Of a stretch of DNA of 6,115 nt, positions 1 to 5,736 are shown piece by piece. The notes beneath the pieces were generated by a model. The model was not told where the DNA came from. It saw only the letters and a list, made by a program, of their open reading frames with translations, and did no database searches. This stretch comes from Hyphomicrobiales bacterium (GTDB lineage: Bacteria > Pseudomonadota > Alphaproteobacteria > Rhizobiales > Devosiaceae). The position numbers and the translations under genes are program-made. The stretch spans positions 1 through 6,115 of the forward strand of contig JALWTJ010000249.1 in the NCBI GenBank assembly GCA_027082895.1. Reading direction: 5' to 3'. How positions within the stretch are numbered: the stretch's first letter is position 1; every line of letters begins with the position of its first letter.

Positions 1-86
1 GATGCGGCCAGCGCCTGCGTGGAAATGGATGCAGACGCCATGCCGGCGGCCAGCAGCGCGGCGGCAAGAATTGATGTTTTCTTCAT
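1..86 (-). CDS. Exported protein, N-terminus only (signal peptide; possibly a transporter binding protein)
   Basis: Only the first 28 codons lie in the window; the gene continues past base 1. They encode a textbook Sec signal peptide: MKKT at the start, a hydrophobic Ala/Leu core at about residues 6-19, and an ALA cleavage box at 25-27. The mature protein would therefore be periplasmic or secreted. The ATG at 86-84 is supported by an AGGAGG ribosome site at 98-93, six bases upstream. The gene is divergent from a ROK-family regulator. In Alphaproteobacteria that position is often held by the periplasmic binding protein of a sugar ABC transporter, which such regulators repress. Nothing of the mature protein is visible, so the substrate and even the family are inference from context. 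The signal peptide and start are well supported; the function is not. Confidence 0.75.
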   Translation of the reverse strand, partial: MKKTSILAAALLAAGMASASISTQALAA

Positions 87-92
87 GGGGTT

Positions 93-98
93 CCTCCT
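93..98 (-). promoter_or_regulatory. Strong ribosome binding site for the exported protein
   Basis: Read on the minus strand this is AGGAGG, six bases before the ATG at 86-84. It is a near-perfect Shine-Dalgarno sequence and the strongest in the window. It fixes the start of the divergent gene and suggests that its product is made in quantity. Confidence 0.75.
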
Positions 99-148
99 GG
101 GGATCGTTTTCAAATCCGTCAACACAAAGGACAGCACGAAACCCGCCC

Positions 149-178
149 TTGCGTTATCCCTGATTATCACCATATAAT
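149..178 (+). promoter_or_regulatory. Candidate sigma-70-type promoter for the ROK regulator
   Basis: A perfect TATAAT lies at 173-178, in the most AT-rich stretch of the intergenic region. A weak -35 (TTGCGT, 149-154) sits 18 bases upstream. Transcription would begin near 185 and give a leader of about 160 bases before the regulator's ATG at 347. The -10 is convincing and the -35 is poor, which would suit an activated or weak autoregulated promoter. The element overlaps the candidate promoter facing the other way. Confidence 0.4.
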
Positions 179-189
179 TCAATCGTCAA
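161..189 (-). promoter_or_regulatory. Candidate promoter for the divergent exported-protein gene
   Basis: On the minus strand TTGACG (189-184) resembles a -35 box. It is followed either by GATAAT (168-163) after 15 bases, or by TAATCA (166-161) after the ideal 17 bases. Neither combination is perfect. The site lies in the same AT-rich core as the candidate regulator promoter, so the two would overlap back to back and one bound repressor could shut both. Confidence 0.3.
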
Positions 190-193
190 ATTA
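175..193. promoter_or_regulatory. Possible operator: TAATT-N9-AATTA inverted repeat
   Basis: The arms TAATT (175-179) and AATTA (189-193) are perfect inverted repeats around a nine-base centre containing CG. The site overlaps the -10 of the forward candidate promoter and the -35 of the reverse one, where a repressor would block both. Operators of ROK regulators such as NagC and Mlc have AT-rich arms around a CG-containing centre, so this fits loosely. A second shorter repeat, ATTAT-N6-ATAAT, lies at 163-178. Short AT-rich inverted repeats also arise by chance, so this is a candidate only. Confidence 0.25.
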
Positions 194-224
194 AATAGGC
201 TGGACGGGACTTCACATCTTCTTT

Positions 225-252
225 TGCCGGGGAATCTGCTAGAAAACCGGCA
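225..252 (+). other. Hairpin-forming repeat in the ROK leader
   Basis: TGCCGG (225-230) and CCGGCA (247-252) can form a six-base GC-rich stem with a 16-base loop in the untranslated leader. The 90 bases after it, up to 316, show nothing recognisable. No T-run follows, so it is not an intrinsic terminator. It matches no riboswitch I know and may be incidental. Confidence 0.2.
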
Positions 253-327
253 GAAATGCCCATATCCCCGCAGCCGGCGCAACGGCATGAGCCAGGGATA
301 TTGCGAAAAGAAGTCAGAAGGCGAAAC

Positions 328-336
328 ATGCAATGA
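328..336 (+). other. Two-codon open reading frame (Met-Gln-stop) in the ROK leader
   Basis: The sequence ATG CAA TGA is preceded by AGAAGG at 316-321, six bases upstream, which is the best ribosome site in this leader. Its stop ends ten bases before the regulator's ATG at 347, and that ATG has only a weak GAAG-type site of its own. Ribosomes loading at AGAAGG could therefore terminate at once and restart on the regulator, or stall there. It is not in frame with the regulator. It could equally be a chance ATG next to a site that serves 347 poorly. Confidence 0.25.
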
Positions 337-346
337 AGCGGAAAAC

Positions 347-1564
347 ATGGAACATCTGAAGCGCTCCAGCCGCGGCATCGTACTGGATACCATCCGCAAG
401 ACGGAGCGTGTGGCACGCATCGATATTGCCAACGAAACCGGCATGAGCGCGGCTACAGTGACCGGAATTTCGGCCGAACTGCTTTCCCAGGGTCTGATCG
501 AGGAGGTGGCGCCGGACGCATCACCTTCCGATTCGCGGCGCGGACGCCCCCGGGTCGGGCTGAAAATCCGCGGCGAAGCGCATCTGGTGGCCGGGGTCAA
601 GATTGCGGACCGGAGCGCGGTGGTGGCGCTGCTGGATTTCGAGGGCAAGCTGGTGGGAGAGTTTTCTCTCCCCCTGCCCCATCTCAAGATGTCGGCACAG
701 GAATGCGCCGGTTTCATCCGGGAACTGATGGAAGCAGCCATGGCAACAAATGGCCGCCACCTGTCCGACCTGTCCGGAATCGGCCTTGGCATGGCCGGTG
801 TCATCGACGCTCCACGCGGTTTCGTGCACTGGTCGCCAAGCCTGACCACGCGCAACGTGCCGCTGCGCCAGTTGCTGGCGGATACCTTTGCCGCTGCGGG
901 GCCGTGTCCGCCCATCTTTCTGGACAATGATGTCAACCTTGTTGCGCTGGCCGAACAATGGTTCGGGCTGGGGCGTAACGTGTCCGATTTCATCGTGGTC
1001 ACCATCGAAAACGGGGTGGGCATGGGCATCGTGATCAATGACAATATCTACCGGGGCACCCGGGGGTGCGGCGCCGAATTCGGCCACACCAAGGTGCAGC
1101 TTGACGGGGCCCTGTGCCGGTGCGGGCAGCGCGGCTGCCTGGAAGCCTATGTGGCTGACTATGCGCTGCTGCGCGAAGCCAATATCTCGGGGGAGGCGTT
1201 CCAGGATCCCAATGCGGAAAAACAGGTTCAGGAGCTGTTCTACAAGGCCAAGGCGGGAGACGTGACGGCCCGCACCATCTTTCAGCGGGCCGGCAAGATG
1301 TTCGCCCTGGGGCTGGCCAATATCGTCAACATCTTCGATCCCAAGCTGATCATTCTTTCCGGCGAGAGGATGCAGTTCGACTATCTTTATGCGGGGGAAG
1401 TGATCGAGAACATGAAGAATTCCGTGGTGCAGATCGACGTTTCCCCCCCCGAGGTGCGCATTCACAAGTGGGGCGATCTGATGTGGGCAAAGGGGGCGGC
1501 GGTGTTTGCCATGGAGGGCGTTACGGAACGGGCATTGAGGGAGTTGAGCAAAAATGCACGCTAG
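347..1564 (+). CDS. ROK-family transcriptional repressor
   Basis: A 405-residue protein with the two-part layout of ROK repressors (NagC, Mlc, XylR type). Residues about 5-55 form a winged helix-turn-helix: LKRSSRGIVLDTIRK leads in and the recognition region is TGMSAATVTGISAEL. A short RRGRPR linker (64-69) leads to a sugar-kinase-like ROK domain. Seen there are GLGMAGVID (146-154), FLDND (191-195), a Gly-rich IENGVGMGIVI (220-230), and the zinc motif GH...CxCGxxGCxE with H247, C257, C259 and C264. The family senses sugars or sugar derivatives; the ligand cannot be told here. The phosphate-loop region (83-100) looks degenerate, as in non-kinase members. I chose ATG 347 because the DNA-binding domain begins just after it; an in-frame TTG (224) and ATG (287) upstream would add unstructured residues and have no ribosome site. 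Length is typical of the family. It lies divergent to an exported-protein gene and overlaps the next gene by 11 bases. A run of eight C (1443-1450) is intact in frame. Confidence 0.9.
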   Translation: MEHLKRSSRGIVLDTIRKTERVARIDIANETGMSAATVTGISAELLSQGLIEEVAPDASPSDSRRGRPRVGLKIRGEAHLVAGVKIADRSAVVALLDFEGKLVGEFSLPLPHLKMSAQECAGFIRELMEAAMATNGRHLSDLSGIGLGMAGVIDAPRGFVHWSPSLTTRNVPLRQLLADTFAAAGPCPPIFLDNDVNLVALAEQWFGLGRNVSDFIVVTIENGVGMGIVINDNIYRGTRGCGAEFGHTKVQLDGALCRCGQRGCLEAYVADYALLREANISGEAFQDPNAEKQVQELFYKAKAGDVTARTIFQRAGKMFALGLANIVNIFDPKLIILSGERMQFDYLYAGEVIENMKNSVVQIDVSPPEVRIHKWGDLMWAKGAAVFAMEGVTERALRELSKNAR

Positions 1565-3230
1565 AAAAAGAACGAAACCGGCCACATGCCTTTCTTGGGG
1601 TCGGGCCATACTGATGCTGGCAGCAGGGACACTGGCAGCGCACATGCTGGCAACGGGCGCCGTTGCGGCGGACGGATCAGGGGACAACAACCCGGTACCG
1701 CCTGCTCCCCGCTTCCGGGAAATCGCGCAACAGTTGAACATTCACCACCAGTATGTCGGGGGATGGGAACATTTCGTGGGCGGTGGTGTTGCCACCCTTG
1801 ATTGCGATGGGGACAGGCTCCCCGAACTGTTCGTGGCCGGAGGCGCGGCGCCTTCCATATTGTTGCGCAATACCAGTTCGGCCCCCGGCGCGGCGCTGGC
1901 TTTCACGGAAGAAACACCCGACAATCTGCGCATTCCCGGGGTTATCGGGGCCTATCCCCTTGACGTGGACAGCGACGGCATACTGGACCTGATGGTCCTG
2001 CGCGCAGGGGAAAACCTTCTGCTGCGCGGTTCGGGAAACTGCCGGTTCGCCCCCTTCCCCGCCTCCCTCGGCTTCAAGGGGGGCACGGCCTGGACCACCG
2101 CCTTTTCGGCCACCTTCGAGCCGGGAAAGCAGTTGCCCACGCTGGCGGTGGGAAACTATGTGGACCGCGACAATCCGGATGGCCCGTTCGGTGCCTGCGA
2201 TACCAGCTGGCTGTTCCGTCCGCAGGGGGAACGTTACGCCCCCCCCTTCCCGCTTGATCCGGGCTATTGCACCTTGTCCATGCTGTTCTCGGACTGGGGC
2301 CGAAAGGGGCGGCAGGACCTCCGGGTGAGCAATGACCGGCACTATTACCCGGCCGGGGGCGAGGAACAGATGTGGGTTGTTTCCCCCACTCCGCACCTGA
2401 TGGGTGCAGCCGATGGCTGGGTCTCCTACAAGTTGTGGGGCATGGGAATCGCCAGCCGGGACATCAGCGGTGACGGGATCCCGGAAGTCTTCATGACCAG
2501 CATGGGCGACCAGAAGCTTCAATATCTGGTTCCCGGCGCCACCGGCCCCCGGTTCGCCGATGCTACCTATGAAAGGGGCACCACGGCCCAGCGTCCCTAT
2601 ACAGGGGGTGACACCAGGGGTTCGACCGGCTGGCATGCCCAGTTCGGTGACGCGCAGAACGACGGGTTCGATGACATCTTCATTGCCAAGGGCAATGTGG
2701 ACGAGATGCCCGACAGCGCCGTGATGGATCCCAACAACCTGCTGCTGCAATCCCCCGACGGCATGTTTCATGAAGCCGGCGATGTGGCCGGTATCGCGTC
2801 GGGAGAAAGGGGACGGGGGGCATCCTTTGCCGATCTCAATCTGGATGGAAAACTGGACCTTGTGGTGGTCAACCGGCGGGCGGACATGGAAATCTACCAG
2901 AACGTGACCCAAGGGGCGGGCAACTGGCTTGAGGTGCAGATCATGCAGCCGGGCATCAACCCGTTCGCGGTGGGAAGCTGGCTGGAAGTTGCAGCCGGGA
3001 ACCGCTCGTGGACACGGGAAATCACGGTTGGGGGCGGCCATGCCAGTGGCGCCGCCGGCTTTTCCCATTTCGGGCTGGGGGATCAGGATCTGGTGCGCCT
3101 GCGCATCATCTGGCCCGATGGCACCCCATCCCATTGGGAGGAGATTTCCGCCAACCAGGCCCTGATCCTGCGGCGGGACGGGAACCAGTTCCGGGCGCAA
3201 GACCCGTTCCGGGCCGACAGGACCGAATGA
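1554..3230 (+). CDS. Secreted FG-GAP/VCBS repeat protein with ASPIC/UnbV domain (CRTAC1-like)
   Basis: A 558-residue exported protein. A basic start (HARKR) and hydrophobic segment at about 18-36, ending in an AVA box near residue 38, make a signal peptide. The body carries FG-GAP-type repeats, recognisable by calcium-binding Asp clusters: DCDGDRLPE (83-91), DVDSDGILD (137-145), DISGDGIPE (303-311), DAQNDGFDD (366-374) and DLNLDGKLD (427-435). These repeats form a beta-propeller like that of integrin alpha chains. Residues about 455-540 match the ASPIC/UnbV domain that closes CRTAC1-type proteins, including the HFGLGD motif (505-510). Four cysteines remain after processing (84, 163, 215, 239), which could pair outside the cytoplasm. 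Bacterial members have no settled function; surface adhesion or ligand binding is commonly inferred. The ATG lies inside the end of the regulator gene (11-base overlap), with GAGGGAG at 1537-1543 as ribosome site, so translation is probably coupled. An eight-C run at 2239-2246 is in frame. The family assignment is firm, the role open. Confidence 0.88.
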   Translation: MHARKRTKPATCLSWGRAILMLAAGTLAAHMLATGAVAADGSGDNNPVPPAPRFREIAQQLNIHHQYVGGWEHFVGGGVATLDCDGDRLPELFVAGGAAPSILLRNTSSAPGAALAFTEETPDNLRIPGVIGAYPLDVDSDGILDLMVLRAGENLLLRGSGNCRFAPFPASLGFKGGTAWTTAFSATFEPGKQLPTLAVGNYVDRDNPDGPFGACDTSWLFRPQGERYAPPFPLDPGYCTLSMLFSDWGRKGRQDLRVSNDRHYYPAGGEEQMWVVSPTPHLMGAADGWVSYKLWGMGIASRDISGDGIPEVFMTSMGDQKLQYLVPGATGPRFADATYERGTTAQRPYTGGDTRGSTGWHAQFGDAQNDGFDDIFIAKGNVDEMPDSAVMDPNNLLLQSPDGMFHEAGDVAGIASGERGRGASFADLNLDGKLDLVVVNRRADMEIYQNVTQGAGNWLEVQIMQPGINPFAVGSWLEVAAGNRSWTREITVGGGHASGAAGFSHFGLGDQDLVRLRIIWPDGTPSHWEEISANQALILRRDGNQFRAQDPFRADRTE

Positions 3231-3256
3231 ATACCGGGTCCGAATCAGAAAATCGG

Positions 3257-3276
3257 CCCCTTCCCACCGGATGGGG
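3257..3276. other. Hairpin after the FG-GAP gene
   Basis: CCCCTTCC and GGATGGGG form an eight-base stem with one T/T mismatch and a CACC loop, starting 26 bases after the stop of the FG-GAP gene. No T-run follows on the plus strand, so it is not a standard intrinsic terminator for that gene. On the minus strand CCGATTTTCTGATT follows, so it could be a backup terminator for bioY. It could also protect the 3' end of the forward message. Confidence 0.25.
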
Positions 3277-3286
3277 AGGAGCCGAC

Positions 3287-3328
3287 AAAAGAAAAGCCGG
3301 ACCCGCTGAAGCCATCCGTCAGCGGATC
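3287..3328 (-). terminator. Probable intrinsic terminator of bioY
   Basis: Read on the minus strand, a GATCCGCTGA / TCAGCGGGTC stem (3328-3319 and 3309-3300; one A/C mismatch, nine-base loop) is followed three bases later by a CTTTTCTTTT tract (3296-3287). It lies about 25 bases after the bioY stop codon. Stem plus T-rich tail on the correct strand fits a Rho-independent terminator, though the tail is interrupted by one C. It would stop bioY transcription before it runs antisense into the converging FG-GAP gene. Confidence 0.6.
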
Positions 3329-3349
3329 AGGGGCCGAACCTGAGGAATC

Positions 3350-3365
3350 GCGTCAGCCCTGACGC
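3350..3365. repeat. Perfect short palindrome spanning the bioY stop codon
   Basis: GCGTCAG (3350-3356) and CTGACGC (3359-3365) are perfect inverted arms with two bases between them, and the stop codon of bioY lies in one arm. As RNA it would fold into a small hairpin immediately before the terminator stem. It may be chance, or it may contribute to 3'-end processing or stability. Confidence 0.4.
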
Positions 3366-3955
3366 GGGCGAAAAATACGGCCGATCATGGGCACCAGCAG
3401 GGCGGCAATGGCGATCTTGAACAGATCACCGACCACGAAGGGCAGCACGCCGGAGGTGAATGCCATGGGCACACCCAGGTAACGGCTCAGCCAGGCAAAT
3501 CCCAGCCCCAGCACGATGGCCGAGCCCAGGGACATGATGACGAAGGAACGGATGAAGGAACGATCTGCGCCCCGTTCGGCAAACCAGCCCACGAACCCCA
3601 CAGCAAGCACGAAACCGACAATATAGCCGCCGGTGGGGCCCATCATGTAGGCGAGACCGATACCGCGTTCCGGCGAGGTGGCGAATACCGGCAGGCCCAG
3701 CGCCCCCTCCAGGACATAGAGCAGAGCGGCGGCCAGACCGAGCCGAAAGCCATAGGTAGAGGCAAGCACCATGACGGCGAGAGTCTGCATGGTCATGGGA
3801 ACCGGAATGAAGGGCACAGAAATCTTGGCCGATACCCACAGGAGGATGGACCCGGAAAATGCCAGCATGAAATACATGATCATGCGGGAGGTGCCCTGTT
3901 CGGGCAGAACGGCCGAAACGATCGGTGCCGGAGCACTTGCGGTTGCGCTTGGCAT
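3353..3955 (-). CDS. bioY: Biotin transporter substrate-binding component BioY
   Basis: A 200-residue integral membrane protein of the BioY family, the substrate-binding (S) component of ECF-type biotin uptake. The family signature PFIPVPMTMQTLAVM lies at 49-63, GPTGGYIVGF at 106-115, and PFVVGDLFKI, the usual C-terminal BioY motif, at 172-181. About six hydrophobic segments cover residues 26-195, as expected. The ATG at 3955 is preceded by AGAAAGG (3969-3963), seven bases away. An in-frame ATG at 4018 would add 21 charged residues and is less likely. No ATPase or transmembrane partner gene (bioM, bioN or the general ECF module) is visible, so in this window it is a solitary BioY. Some solitary BioY proteins transport biotin alone; others use distant modules. 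It is divergent from the metallo-hydrolase gene and convergent with the FG-GAP gene. No clear BioR or BirA operator is visible upstream. Confidence 0.93.
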   Translation of the reverse strand: MPSATASAPAPIVSAVLPEQGTSRMIMYFMLAFSGSILLWVSAKISVPFIPVPMTMQTLAVMVLASTYGFRLGLAAALLYVLEGALGLPVFATSPERGIGLAYMMGPTGGYIVGFVLAVGFVGWFAERGADRSFIRSFVIMSLGSAIVLGLGFAWLSRYLGVPMAFTSGVLPFVVGDLFKIAIAALLVPMIGRIFRPRQG

Positions 3956-3989
3956 GTGGTCGCCTTTCTCTGAAAAAAAATTGCGATTC

Positions 3990-4018
3990 CTTTTACGATG
4001 CAATTCCAATGTCTTCAA
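3990..4018 (-). promoter_or_regulatory. Candidate bioY promoter
   Basis: On the minus strand TTGAAG (4018-4013) and TAAAAG (3995-3990) are separated by the ideal 17 bases. Each matches the sigma-70 consensus at four of six positions. Transcription would start near 3983 and give a short leader of about 28 bases with an A/T-rich run and the AGAAAGG ribosome site. It overlaps the candidate promoter of the divergent gene. Confidence 0.35.
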
Positions 4019-4027
4019 TGGGATAAT
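4019..4027 (+). promoter_or_regulatory. Extended -10-like element next to the metallo-hydrolase start
   Basis: TGGGATAAT is an extended -10 box (TGn followed by GATAAT, five of six to consensus). Its last base is five bases before the ATG at 4033, so transcription would begin at or next to the start codon and give a leaderless message. The sequence 17 bases upstream (TGCAAT, 3999-4004) is a poor -35, as is allowed for extended -10 promoters. There is no good ribosome site for 4033, which fits this reading. Confidence 0.3.
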
Positions 4028-4032
4028 TGTTC

Positions 4033-4971
4033 ATGCCCCCAGCCGGTCCTTCCCCTGCCTTCCTTACCGACTTTCACCCGGTGGTGGGCCAGCCCACGCG
4101 GGTGGCACCGGACATCATTGCCATCTGCGCACCCAATGGTGGCCCCTATACGTTCACGGGCACCAATTCCTATCTGGTGGGTGAGGACGACCTGCTGATC
4201 ATCGATCCGGGACCAGCGGAAAAAGCGCATCTTGACGCCCTTGAAAGGGCCATTGGCGGGCGGCGGGTACAGGCCATCCTGCTCACCCATACCCACACGG
4301 ACCATTCCCGACTTGCGCCGGAACTTGCGCGCCGCACCGGCGCTCCCATCTGGTTCGGGGGGCGACACCGGTTGTCGCGTCCCCGGCGACCGTTCGAGGT
4401 CAACCTCATTCACGGCTCCTGCGACTGGGCGCTGAGGCCGGACCGGACCCTTGCAGACGGCGACATGGTGGAAACTGGTAACACCCGGCTTCAGGTCATC
4501 GAAACCCCCGGGCACTGCGCCAACCACCTGGCATTCGGGGTGGTCGGCACCCCTTACCTGTTTTCCGGCGACCATGTCATGGGCTGGAATTCCACGCTGG
4601 TTGCCACGCCCGACGGATCCATGGCCGCCTATTTCGCTTCCCTCGAGAAACTGCTGGACCTTGACTGGTCCCACTATTTCCCCGGTCACGGGGCGCCCAT
4701 TGCACACGAGGGGGCCGACATGAACGCCAAAAGCTTTTCTCGGGCGCTGCTCAACCACCGGCGAGTACGCAACCGGCAGATATTGGAGGCGATCGGCAGG
4801 GGAGCACAAACGGTGCGCCAGGTCGTGGCCGCCATCTATCCGGAAGCGGGCACATCCATCCGGATCGCTGCCGCAATGACGGTTCAGGCACATGTGGAAT
4901 ATCTTTGCGAGCACGGCAAGCTCACGATTCGGCGGCGATTGTTCCGGCCTGCGCTGCTGGGGCGGGTCTGA
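4033..4971 (+). CDS. Metallo-beta-lactamase-fold hydrolase, LACTB2-like
   Basis: A 312-residue soluble protein with no signal peptide, so presumably cytoplasmic. The two-metal site of the family is complete: THTHTDHS gives H86, H88, D90 and H91, TPGHC gives H161, SGDHV gives D180, and FPGHG gives H219. After the catalytic domain, residues about 245-302 form a winged-helix-like tail of the kind found in LACTB2 (QTVRQVVAAIYPE, then AMTVQAHVEYLCEHGKL). Human LACTB2 is a mitochondrial endoribonuclease; bacterial relatives are mostly uncharacterised and could act on RNA, thioesters or other esters. The start is uncertain: ATG 4033 is preferred over TTG 4027 two codons earlier, and neither has a clear ribosome site. 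The N-terminus leads quickly to the conserved FTGTNSYLVG (41-50), so the start cannot be much further in. The gene is divergent from bioY, and its stop is six bases from the stop end of the converging DUF1499 gene. Confidence 0.9.
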   Translation: MPPAGPSPAFLTDFHPVVGQPTRVAPDIIAICAPNGGPYTFTGTNSYLVGEDDLLIIDPGPAEKAHLDALERAIGGRRVQAILLTHTHTDHSRLAPELARRTGAPIWFGGRHRLSRPRRPFEVNLIHGSCDWALRPDRTLADGDMVETGNTRLQVIETPGHCANHLAFGVVGTPYLFSGDHVMGWNSTLVATPDGSMAAYFASLEKLLDLDWSHYFPGHGAPIAHEGADMNAKSFSRALLNHRRVRNRQILEAIGRGAQTVRQVVAAIYPEAGTSIRIAAAMTVQAHVEYLCEHGKLTIRRRLFRPALLGRV

Positions 4972-4977
4972 ACGTTC

Positions 4978-5736
4978 TCAGCCCGTATCCCCACCCTTGC
5001 GCTGTACCATCTGGTCCAGTTCCTGCAGAAATTCCTCGATTCGTCGGCCGTTCACCCCCAGATCATGCACCCCGTTCAGGGAGGCCGAACGCATGTCCAC
5101 CCGTGCCCCGTCAAGGGTGCGGGTTACCCGGATGGCAACCTCGTCCCGCCAGCCCATGAAGGTCATGGCCATGGCATTGACCTGCCCCTCCCCGCTCAGG
5201 TCCACGGGGCGGGCGACCCGGACGTCCCATTCCCTTTGACCGACCAGCTGCATGACCTGCTCGAACACCGCCTCCGGTTCACTGGAATAGAGCCGGGGCC
5301 GTGCGGCGGGAAAGGCCGCCTGCACAAGGGAAAGGCTGGCGCCCCCTTCGGGACGGGTCGGGGCGGTGGAATGCACGATCATGGCAAGGGGCAGGCGCGG
5401 GTCGGTTGTCACATCGTTGGTCAGGGGATAGCGCGAGGCCATGACGGCGCCATAGGCAAGCGGGCTCAGACAGGCCAGCCCCAGTACGATGCCGAACGTG
5501 GATTTGCCCCATCCGTGATCGCCGGTTCGCCATATCCTGACATAGGCGGCAATGCCCAGCAGCACTGCAAGGAAGGCCAGCACCACCGCCAGGGCAAACA
5601 CGATCTGAAAAGCGGTGCTGTTCAGCAGGCGGGTCCGGTGCAGCCACACGGGCAGCACGATCAGGGGCAGGGCAAACCCTGCCAGCCTCCGGGACCACCT
5701 TGCGAGCCGGGAAGTGCGGCGCACGATTCTCTTCAT
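4978..5736 (-). CDS. DUF1499 domain membrane protein
   Basis: A 252-residue protein with a basic N-terminus (KRIVRRTSRLARWSRR) followed by three hydrophobic helices at about 17-33, 43-66 and 79-99. The positive start suggests that the N-terminus stays in the cytoplasm. After a short TNDVTTDP segment (106-113) comes a C-terminal domain that matches DUF1499: WDVRVARPVD (170-179), GWRDEVAIRV (195-204) and the hallmark VDMRSASLNGVHDLGVNGRRI (213-233 region), ending in a helix with FLQEL. DUF1499 has no established function. I chose ATG 5736 because the frame upstream (to 6072) is Arg/Pro-rich, has no hydrophobic features and overlaps the peptidase gene. The ribosome site is weak (GGGG, nine bases upstream), so translation may be coupled to reading frames before it. 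It follows the M48-like gene on the same strand. Confidence 0.88.
   Translation of the reverse strand: MKRIVRRTSRLARWSRRLAGFALPLIVLPVWLHRTRLLNSTAFQIVFALAVVLAFLAVLLGIAAYVRIWRTGDHGWGKSTFGIVLGLACLSPLAYGAVMASRYPLTNDVTTDPRLPLAMIVHSTAPTRPEGGASLSLVQAAFPAARPRLYSSEPEAVFEQVMQLVGQREWDVRVARPVDLSGEGQVNAMAMTFMGWRDEVAIRVTRTLDGARVDMRSASLNGVHDLGVNGRRIEEFLQELDQMVQRKGGDTG

Noticed and set aside
224..346. Extended ROK start at TTG 224 or ATG 287
   Set aside because: The added residues match nothing in the family, have no ribosome site, and would begin inside the likely leader; the DNA-binding domain starts right after ATG 347.
154..1044. Antisense frame of 296 codons over the ROK gene and its promoter region
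   Set aside because: It runs through the intergenic region and the DNA-binding domain of the real gene; its product is low-complexity Ser/Arg/Pro-rich.
521..1741. Long antisense frame of 406 codons opposite the ROK gene
   Set aside because: It mirrors the codon positions of a well-recognised gene in GC-rich DNA, has no recognisable domain, and is rich in Pro, Gly, His and Arg, as shadow frames are.
1677..3200. Antisense frame of 507 codons opposite the FG-GAP gene
   Set aside because: The sense strand has a signal peptide, repeated Asp motifs and an ASPIC/UnbV domain. The antisense frame has none and no plausible ribosome site.
3303..3325. The CCGCTGA/TCAGCGG stem as terminator of the FG-GAP gene on the plus strand
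   Set aside because: No T-rich tract follows on the plus strand, whereas one follows on the minus strand, so it is assigned to bioY.
4018..4027. BioR-type operator (TTATCCCATT on the minus strand)
   Set aside because: Only the first half resembles the known palindrome; the symmetry is lost in the second half.
4015..4914. Antisense frame of 299 codons opposite the metallo-hydrolase gene
   Set aside because: The sense frame has a complete set of metal ligands; the antisense product has no recognisable feature.
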